The notes under the pieces are model-generated. The model was not told the DNA's origin. It did not search any database and worked only from the letters and a program-made list of their open reading frames with translations. Of a stretch of 39,811 nucleotides of DNA, positions 33,988-39,811 are shown in pieces. Every line of letters starts with the position of its first letter. The first letter of the stretch is position 1. This DNA is from an uncultured Bacteroides sp. (GTDB lineage: Bacteria; Bacteroidota; Bacteroidia; Bacteroidales; Bacteroidaceae). Made by a program: the position numbers and the translations under genes. Location: positions 1 through 39,811 of the forward strand of contig CASENM010000037.1 in the NCBI GenBank assembly GCA_949289295.1, in the 5' to 3' direction.

Positions 33988-35262
33988 ATGAAACTCTTAC
34001 TTTTAGGTTCAGGCGGACGCGAACATGCGTTGGCATGGAAAATCACTCAAAGTCCGAAAATCGAAAAACTGTATATTGCTCCAGGAAATGCCGGAACAAG
34101 TGAAGTAGGCGAAAACATAGCCATCAAAGTCAATGACTTTGATGCAATACGCACTTTCGTACTCGACCGAAACATCGATATGGTAGTGGTCGGTCCGGAA
34201 GACCCACTGGTAAAAGGCATCTATGACTTTTTCAAGAACGATGAAGCACTGAAGGGCATTCCAGTTATCGGACCATCGAAAGCTGGTGCCGTTCTTGAAG
34301 GCAGCAAAGAATTTGCAAAAGGCTTCATGCAACGCCACCACATTCCGACAGCCGGATACAAGAGCATCACAGCCAACAACCTGGAAGAAGGGCTGGCCTT
34401 TCTTGAAACATTACAGGCACCTTACGTACTGAAAGCCGACGGTCTGTGCGCCGGAAAAGGAGTGCTGATACTCCCGACACTCGAAGAAGCCAAGAAAGAA
34501 CTGAAAGAAATGCTGGATGGCATGTTTGGCAACGCCTCAGCCACTGTAGTCATCGAAGAGTTCCTGAGCGGTATCGAATGTTCGGTGTTTGTACTGACAG
34601 ACGGGAAAAGCTACAAGATTCTGCCTGAAGCAAAAGACTATAAACGCATCGGAGAAGGCGACAAAGGGCTGAATACGGGCGGCATGGGTTCCATATCTCC
34701 TGTACCGTTTGCCGACAAGGAATGGATGCAGAAAGTAGAAGACCGCATCATACGCCCCACAGTGGAAGGACTAGCGGAAGAGGGTATTGACTATAAAGGT
34801 TTCATTTTCTTCGGCCTCATCAACGTAAAAGGCGACCCGATGGTCATCGAATATAACGTACGTATGGGCGATCCCGAAACGGAAAGTGTCATGTTGCGTA
34901 TCAAAAGCGACTTGGTAGACCTGTTCGAAGGAGTGTCATCCGGGAATCTGGCTGAAAAGTCACTTGAAATCGACCCACGCTCCGCAGTCTGCGTCATGCT
35001 CGTATCAGGTGGATACCCGGAAGCTTATGAAAAAGGATTCCCCATCAGCGGAATCCAAGATGCAAAAGACGGGGGAAGCATCGTATTCCATGCAGGAACA
35101 ACTCTGAAAGACGGGGAGACTGTCACCTCCGGAGGACGTGTCATAGCAATAAGCTCTTACGGAAACAGCAAGGAGGAAGCGTTAAAGAAATCATTCGAAA
35201 ATGCAAGCAAGATAGACTTTAAGAAGAAATACTTCCGCTCTGATATCGGATTCGACTTATAA
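33988..35262 (+). CDS. purD: Phosphoribosylamine-glycine ligase (GAR synthetase)
   Basis: PurD joins glycine to phosphoribosylamine with ATP, the second step of de novo purine synthesis. The 424-residue protein begins with the [12 protein letters not shown] loop (8-19). The ATP-grasp core contains [23 protein letters not shown] and [12 protein letters not shown], with the last holding metal ligands. [11 protein letters not shown] is a family signature. The length is normal. No -7 box is evident; an inverted repeat lies upstream. It heads a tightly packed run through the antiporter gene at 37370. Confidence 0.97.
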   Translation: MKLLLLGSGGREHALAWKITQSPKIEKLYIAPGNAGTSEVGENIAIKVNDFDAIRTFVLDRNIDMVVVGPEDPLVKGIYDFFKNDEALKGIPVIGPSKAGAVLEGSKEFAKGFMQRHHIPTAGYKSITANNLEEGLAFLETLQAPYVLKADGLCAGKGVLILPTLEEAKKELKEMLDGMFGNASATVVIEEFLSGIECSVFVLTDGKSYKILPEAKDYKRIGEGDKGLNTGGMGSISPVPFADKEWMQKVEDRIIRPTVEGLAEEGIDYKGFIFFGLINVKGDPMVIEYNVRMGDPETESVMLRIKSDLVDLFEGVSSGNLAEKSLEIDPRSAVCVMLVSGGYPEAYEKGFPISGIQDAKDGGSIVFHAGTTLKDGETVTSGGRVIAISSYGNSKEEALKKSFENASKIDFKKKYFRSDIGFDL

Positions 35263-35272
35263 CTGCTGATAC

Positions 35273-36208
35273 ATGCCTGAAAGGAAACAATTCCAATATT
35301 ATCTGGCAACGGGGAAAATGACATTCCCCGTTGCTGTCATTTTCTGTCTGGCCATGACAGGACTGCATTTTCAGGAACTCACTGATTTACTCCCGCTGAT
35401 TGCTGCAGGAACCACTGCTTATCTGCTGATAGAGCTGAACACTTCATTCGCACTCATCCGCACGCGTACCACACTCCACGCATCCTTATTCCTGTTCTTC
35501 TACTCCGGAAGCCAGTTCCTGCACACGTATTCACACGAAATATGGATTCCTCTCCTATTTGTGGCAGGAATATATTTCCTTTTCCAGAGCTATGAGTCGC
35601 CATACGCTTCTATACCCGTATTTCATTCTTTCTTATGCCTCGGACTGGGTAGTTTATCCTTCCCCTATCTGCTTTATCTCACGCCACTGGTATATCTTTT
35701 CATGACAATGCTTCGTTCGTTTAATGTACGCAGTTTTTTTGCCGGCATCATCGGAATAACATTACCCTACTGGTTTCTGTTATGCTACTGCCTTTATATG
35801 GGAAATGTCGGTGATGTCTTTCTGCCGTTCATCCAGTTGGCCGATCCGCCACATATCGACTATAGCGGTATGTCAACGGCTGAGGCTGTAACCGGAGGGG
35901 CACTCCTGCTACTGACAGCAACAAGCAGCATACAATTGTTCAACAAAAGATATCAAGACAAGGTGCAGACACGCATCATGCTCCGGATTACTCTCCTGAT
36001 GGGCATTGCCGCTCTCATATTGGCCGTACTGATTCCCGCACACTTCAAGGCTGCCATTACAATTCTTCTGGTAGTATACGCCATCGTGAACGGACACCTT
36101 CTTGCACTTACATACAATAAATTCACCCATATTCTCTCATGGACAACATTGGGTATATGGATATCAGTTACATTATTCAACGTATGGACGGATTCATTCA
36201 ATTTCTGA
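35273..36208 (+). CDS. Multi-pass membrane protein of unknown function
   Basis: I do not recognise this 311-residue protein. It consists almost wholly of hydrophobic stretches, about 8-10 predicted membrane helices, with a short basic N-terminus (MPERKQFQYY) on the cytoplasmic side. One periplasmic-looking loop, QLADPPHIDYSGMSTAEA (about 195-213), is the only long polar segment between helices. It resembles in length and layout the flavobacterial family DUF6427, but that link is tentative. It starts 10 bases after purD, and the next gene begins within its 3' end. Confidence 0.75.
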   Translation: MPERKQFQYYLATGKMTFPVAVIFCLAMTGLHFQELTDLLPLIAAGTTAYLLIELNTSFALIRTRTTLHASLFLFFYSGSQFLHTYSHEIWIPLLFVAGIYFLFQSYESPYASIPVFHSFLCLGLGSLSFPYLLYLTPLVYLFMTMLRSFNVRSFFAGIIGITLPYWFLLCYCLYMGNVGDVFLPFIQLADPPHIDYSGMSTAEAVTGGALLLLTATSSIQLFNKRYQDKVQTRIMLRITLLMGIAALILAVLIPAHFKAAITILLVVYAIVNGHLLALTYNKFTHILSWTTLGIWISVTLFNVWTDSFNF

Positions 36209-36648
36209 TAGATTGGGGATATGGAGGCATGTTCCTTTCCGCTTTTCTGGCAGGCACTATACTGCCATTCAGTTCCGAAGTCGTTCTGCTGGCATGTATA
36301 GCGTTAGGACTCGACCCTATATTGTCAACACTTTCCACCACACTGGGAAACGTCTTGGGCGGACTTACCTGCTATTGGATTGGGAAACTGGGGAAAATGG
36401 AATGGATTGAAAAATACTTCCGGGTAGACAAAAAGCAACTTGACAAAGCCGCAAGATTTATCCACGGAAAAGGCTCTTGGATGGCCCTATTCTCATTTCT
36501 GCCTGTTATAGGCGATGCCTTGCTGATTGCACTGGGACTCATGAAAGCGAATGTATGGATTGTTTCAATCGCCATGAGCATAGGCAAGCTGGCACGCTAC
36601 GCAATCATTGTCATGACTGCATTAGGCACACTCCAACTTATAAACTAA
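36184..36648 (+). CDS. YqaA-type SNARE-associated (VTT/DedA-like) membrane protein
   Basis: A small inner-membrane protein (154 residues from the ATG used) of the YqaA branch of the DedA/VTT superfamily. MFLSAFLAGTILPFSSEVVL holds the re-entrant loop with the conserved Pro and Glu, and GNVLGGLTCYWIGKLG the second family segment. DedA-superfamily members are linked to undecaprenyl phosphate or phospholipid translocation; whether YqaA proteins do this is uncertain. Three in-frame starts are possible: 36139, 36157 and 36184. The last gives the usual YqaA N-terminus and a 25-base overlap with the previous gene, so it is preferred with modest certainty. Confidence 0.85.
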   Translation: MDGFIQFLIDWGYGGMFLSAFLAGTILPFSSEVVLLACIALGLDPILSTLSTTLGNVLGGLTCYWIGKLGKMEWIEKYFRVDKKQLDKAARFIHGKGSWMALFSFLPVIGDALLIALGLMKANVWIVSIAMSIGKLARYAIIVMTALGTLQLIN

Positions 36649-36658
36649 ATACTCAGAT

Positions 36659-37342
36659 ATGATACGGATTGAACAGACAGCCGACGGAAGCCACACATTA
36701 TTCGTCCCAGAATTGAACGAACATTATCACTCCATCAAAGGAGCGCTTACTGAATCGGAGCATATATTTATCCGCACAGCTCTCCGCCATTGTCTCCTCC
36801 ATGACATACAGATACTGGAAATCGGATTCGGAACAGGACTCAACGCTTTTCTTACCCTACTAGAAGCGGAAAAGACACAACGAAAGATCTATTATACCAC
36901 CATCGAACGATATCCGCTTGATATAGAACTGGTGAAGAAACTGCATTATCCGGAACTGATATCACCGGCACATGCAGAACTTTTCTACAAACTCCACGAA
37001 ACGGAGTGGGATGTACCACAAGCTGTCACTTCACATTTTACACTCCTGAAAATTAAAGGAGATTTTACTCATTTTACAACTGAAGAGAAATATGATGTGG
37101 TATATTACGATGCATTCGCCCCCGAAAAGCAACCGGAGATGTGGAGTCAGACACTCTTTGACAAACTGTTCAACAGGATGAACCCTGACGGAATACTGAC
37201 TACTTATTGTGCCAAAGGTGCAGTACGCCGGATGTTGCAGACTTCCGGATTTCATGTGGAACGTTTGCAGGGCCCACCGGGAGGGAAACGAGAAATTCTC
37301 CGCGCAACAGCCGCAAAGCTGCAAGCGGACAAAAACATATAA
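36659..37342 (+). CDS. mnmD: tRNA (mnm5s2U34) methyltransferase MnmD
   Basis: A 227-residue stand-alone methyltransferase (DUF752), equal to the MnmC2 half of E. coli MnmC. It methylates the aminomethyl group of the tRNA wobble uridine. The SAM-binding loop is LEIGFGTG (53-60), the catalytic region is YYDAFAP (149-155), and PEMW (159-162) is a family signature. No oxidoreductase domain (MnmC1) is fused, as in other bacteria that make the aminomethyl group directly by the MnmEG ammonium route. It lies 10 bases after yqaA and 27 bases before the antiporter gene. Confidence 0.9.
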   Translation: MIRIEQTADGSHTLFVPELNEHYHSIKGALTESEHIFIRTALRHCLLHDIQILEIGFGTGLNAFLTLLEAEKTQRKIYYTTIERYPLDIELVKKLHYPELISPAHAELFYKLHETEWDVPQAVTSHFTLLKIKGDFTHFTTEEKYDVVYYDAFAPEKQPEMWSQTLFDKLFNRMNPDGILTTYCAKGAVRRMLQTSGFHVERLQGPPGGKREILRATAAKLQADKNI

Positions 37343-37369
37343 CAGAATCACTTAAAAACACGAAACAAC

Positions 37370-39598
37370 ATGTCTGAACTTGCACCTCTGATTTCCGATT
37401 TGGGAATCATCCTGATTGTGGCCGGATGTGTCACAATCCTGTTCAAATGGCTCAAGCAGCCTGTCATCCTAGGCTATATTGTAGCCGGATTCATCACCGG
37501 ACCTGCAGTCAGTTTCTTCCCTAATGTCACCGACACTGCCAATATCAAGATATGGGCCGACATAGGGGTAATCTTCCTGCTGTTTGCCATGGGCCTTGAA
37601 TTTTCCTTCCGCAAACTGCTGAATGTGGGTCTGAGTGCTTTTATCGCCACGCTTACAATCGTTGCCGGCATGATGTTTCTTGGATATACGGCCGGAAATG
37701 CCATGGGATTCACACATATCACCAGTCTCTTCTTGGGCGGAATGCTGTCCATGTCATCCACAGCCATCGTATTCAAAGCCTTCAATGACATGAATCTGTT
37801 ACAACAGAAGTTCACAGGCATCGTACTTGGCATTCTGGTGGTGGAGGATTTGGTCGGAGTGGTCATGCTGGTAGTCTTGTCAACATTGGCTGCCAGCCAG
37901 CATTTTGAAGGCACCGCACTGCTGGGAAGCCTGTTCAAACTGATTGGATTCCTCGTGTTCTGGTCCGCACTGGGCATTTATCTCTTACCGACCCTCATGA
38001 AAAGAATCCGGCGATATATCAGCGATGAAATTCTGTTAATCGTATCACTTGGGCTCTGTCTTTTAATGGTAATGATAGCCGTAAAAGCCGGGTTCTCTTC
38101 CGCACTGGGAGCTTTCGTCATGGGTTCTCTGCTAGCCGAAACGATAGAAAGCGAAAAAATAGGCCGGGTTGTACAACCGGTCAAGGACTTGTTTGCCGCT
38201 ATCTTTTTTGTATCAGTAGGAATGATGATTGATCCTGCCGTCATCGCACAATATATCATCCCCATCCTCATACTGACTTTGTTAGTTCTGGCGGGACAGA
38301 CTTTCTTCGGAACGCTAGGTATCATGCTTTCCGGCCAGTCTCTTAAAGTAGCCCTACAATCAGGGTGTTCACTGACTCAGGTAGGCGAATTTGCCTTCAT
38401 CATCGCTTCACTTGGCGTAAGCCTGAAAGTAACCGACAGCCATCTTTATCCCATCATCGTGGCAGTCTCTGTCGTGACCACCTTCTTCACGCCCTATATG
38501 ATACGTTTTGCCGACCCTGCCTATCGGCTGATAGAGAAACACATTCCGGACTGGCTGAGCCAGTTGCTGGCAAAATATGCATCGGGGTCCATGGCTGCCC
38601 GCCACCAGAACGACTGGCACAGACTGCTGAAAAGCATGTTCATCGGAGTCGCCATTTATCTGATTGTCTGTATCATGTTTGTCGCCTTATTTTTCTCCCA
38701 GCTTCATCCGTTCATCCAAGAAAGAATACCGGGCATCTACGGCAAGCTATTAAGTGCGGCCATCGTACTTTCTGTCATCTCTCCTCTGCTCTGGGCCGTC
38801 ATCAACAAGAAGAATCATTCTCCGGAATTCCGCAAACTATGGAACGACGGACGCTTCAACCGAGGCGCGTTGGTTTCGCTGATACTTGTCAAGGTATTGC
38901 TCTGCATCATCATCTTGATGAGTGTTGTAGTCCGCCTGTTCAACGTTGCATCAGGTGCCGCATTGATTGTGGCTGTCGCCATCATTGTCAGCTTCCATTT
39001 CTCGAAACGAATCCGAAAACAGTCGACAATGATTGAAGCACGTTTCAACGAAAACTTCCAAGGACAAGAAGAGGCTTCCGACTCTGCCGACACTGTAAGA
39101 CTACAACTTGAAGAGTCAGAACAACTGGCCAATCTGCATACGGCCAACTTTGTGGTTGATCCAGATTCGTACGAGGCCGGACGTACGCTGAATGAAATTG
39201 CTCCACGCAACCGATTCCGAATCAACATCATTTCCATCCGGCGAGGAGAAAGTTGGATTGACCTTCCGGAAAGTAAAGAACGCATTTATCCGTACGACAA
39301 GATTACGGCCGCCGGAACCGACAATGACCTGAAACTTTTCGGACAGGCACTCAATGCCAAAAAGAACCAGCAGACCGGAACGTCCGGACACACTGAAATG
39401 AACATCCGTAATGTCTGCCTGGACAAATCGTCGTCAATAATCCACAAAAAGTTGAAAGATATAAAGACAAGAAATTATATCATACTTGCCCTGGAAAGAG
39501 AAAAAAACATCATGATGAACCCGAATCCGGACACATCATTCCAAATCGGCGATATAGTATGGATTGTCGGCAGAAAAGGAGCGGAGAAAGAAGTGTAA
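37370..39598 (+). CDS. CPA2-family cation:proton antiporter with TrkA-C domain
   Basis: A 742-residue inner-membrane antiporter (Kef/YbaL type, exchanging K+ or Na+ for H+). About 12 membrane helices cover 5-385, including the CPA2 stretches GYIVAGFITGP and GLEFSFRKL. A further set of helices (about 420-540) is unusual for the short Kef core and resembles the longer Bacteroidetes members. The C-terminal soluble part contains a TrkA-C regulatory domain (about 590-660) with NEIAPRNRFRINIISIRRG. A second, weaker similar region (about 680-735) ends with GDIVWIVGRKG. No Rossmann NAD-binding (TrkA-N) domain is seen. Ion preference cannot be told. The palindrome array begins 15 bases after the stop. 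Confidence 0.9.
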   Translation: MSELAPLISDLGIILIVAGCVTILFKWLKQPVILGYIVAGFITGPAVSFFPNVTDTANIKIWADIGVIFLLFAMGLEFSFRKLLNVGLSAFIATLTIVAGMMFLGYTAGNAMGFTHITSLFLGGMLSMSSTAIVFKAFNDMNLLQQKFTGIVLGILVVEDLVGVVMLVVLSTLAASQHFEGTALLGSLFKLIGFLVFWSALGIYLLPTLMKRIRRYISDEILLIVSLGLCLLMVMIAVKAGFSSALGAFVMGSLLAETIESEKIGRVVQPVKDLFAAIFFVSVGMMIDPAVIAQYIIPILILTLLVLAGQTFFGTLGIMLSGQSLKVALQSGCSLTQVGEFAFIIASLGVSLKVTDSHLYPIIVAVSVVTTFFTPYMIRFADPAYRLIEKHIPDWLSQLLAKYASGSMAARHQNDWHRLLKSMFIGVAIYLIVCIMFVALFFSQLHPFIQERIPGIYGKLLSAAIVLSVISPLLWAVINKKNHSPEFRKLWNDGRFNRGALVSLILVKVLLCIIILMSVVVRLFNVASGAALIVAVAIIVSFHFSKRIRKQSTMIEARFNENFQGQEEASDSADTVRLQLEESEQLANLHTANFVVDPDSYEAGRTLNEIAPRNRFRINIISIRRGESWIDLPESKERIYPYDKITAAGTDNDLKLFGQALNAKKNQQTGTSGHTEMNIRNVCLDKSSSIIHKKLKDIKTRNYIILALEREKNIMMNPNPDTSFQIGDIVWIVGRKGAEKEV

Positions 39599-39613
39599 GA
39601 ATCTGCCTTTCTA

Positions 39614-39675
39614 AAAACGCTTCGGTGTTTTGTCCGAAACGACAAGACGTTTTGTCTAAAACGCCGAAGCGTTTT
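39614..39675. repeat. 22-base-phased palindrome array, site C (3 units)
   Basis: Units begin at 39614, 39636 and 39658, exactly 22 bases apart. The first (AAAACGCTTCGGTGTTTT) and last (AAAACGCCGAAGCGTTTT) are inverted copies able to pair over 18 bases with one G-T. The middle unit (GAAACGACAAGACGTTTT) has diverged, but it keeps its own GACAA/TTGTC hairpin with the GTC linker. Confidence 0.85.
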
Positions 39676-39789
39676 CCTGACTTTGACAGCCTAAGAATTC
39701 AATGGTTGTAACAGCCTTAAAATCAGCAATTCCATAAATTTTCCATGGTGACGCGGGTGACGCAAGCCTAAAAAGTGTACCTTTATGGC

Positions 39790-39811
39790 ATGTTTGTACG
39801 CAAGAAGAAGA
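39790..39811 (+). CDS. Probable start of an IS transposase (cut by window end)
   Basis: The frame ATG TTT GTA CGC AAG AAG AAG encodes Met-Phe-Val-Arg-Lys-Lys-Lys. I associate that start with IS1634-type transposases of Bacteroidales (recall, not searched). Only seven codons are visible, so this is tentative. The bases before it (39745-39761) contain a GTGACGC direct repeat, which may be part of an element's left end. Confidence 0.35.

Overview
The window reads as a core-genome segment of a gut Bacteroidales bacterium, probably Bacteroidaceae (Bacteroides or Phocaeicola; the genus is a guess). Three things support this. Twelve transcription starts can be placed by the Bacteroidetes -7 box TAnnTTTG, and Shine-Dalgarno sequences are largely absent. 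The gene content is typical of the group: a SusB-like GH97 glucosidase, a DPP IV-type S9 peptidase, a YfhO membrane protein, an EFR1-type flavodoxin/ferredoxin, stand-alone MnmD and the Pfs-LuxS pair. No ribosomal RNA, CRISPR array or prophage is visible. The only sign of a mobile element is a probable transposase start in the last 22 bases.

Layout. 1-4.5 kb: tRNA-Met with its terminator (minus strand), then a PMCA-type Ca2+ ATPase, a HAD phosphatase and ribF in one direction. 4.5-8.8 kb: a secreted GH97 glucosidase, whose 3' end overlaps ribF by 80 bases, and a divergent DEAD-box RNA helicase that ends at a strong bidirectional terminator. 8.9-12.8 kb: a minus-strand operon of ruvB, a polysaccharide flippase and a DUF389 membrane protein. 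12.9-17.7 kb: an EFR1 ferredoxin, mnmA, a 710-base non-coding gap and metG. 17.8-28.5 kb: a glycan locus with a second flippase, four GT2-like enzymes, one GT4 enzyme, one unrecognised probable glycosyltransferase, a fucosyltransferase-fold protein on the opposite strand and a YfhO-type membrane protein. 28.6-31.6 kb: mtnN-luxS and a THUMP RNA methyltransferase with a long disordered tail, followed 3 bases later by a DPP IV-like peptidase (31.6-33.9 kb). 34-39.6 kb: purD, two membrane proteins, mnmD and a CPA2 antiporter in a tight run.

How the genes work together. mtnN and luxS form the S-adenosylhomocysteine recycling and AI-2 pathway. mnmA and mnmD both modify the tRNA wobble uridine U34. 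The 17.8-28.5 kb locus has a flippase and transferases, but no polymerase, no initiating phosphoglycosyltransferase and no nucleotide-sugar genes. It therefore fits a short lipid-linked oligosaccharide, such as the outer glycan of the Bacteroidetes general O-glycosylation system, better than a capsule.

The least explained signal is non-coding. Arrays of small palindromes (core AAAACGCTTCGGCGTTTT or its reverse complement) are repeated with exact 22-base phasing at three separate places (15106-15193, 29811-29875, 39614-39675), each in a non-coding gap downstream of a gene. A second class of long imperfect inverted repeats also sits after genes (13694-13777, 17709-17827, 33886-33953). The only two runs of eight G in the window both lie in coding sequence of the glycan locus.
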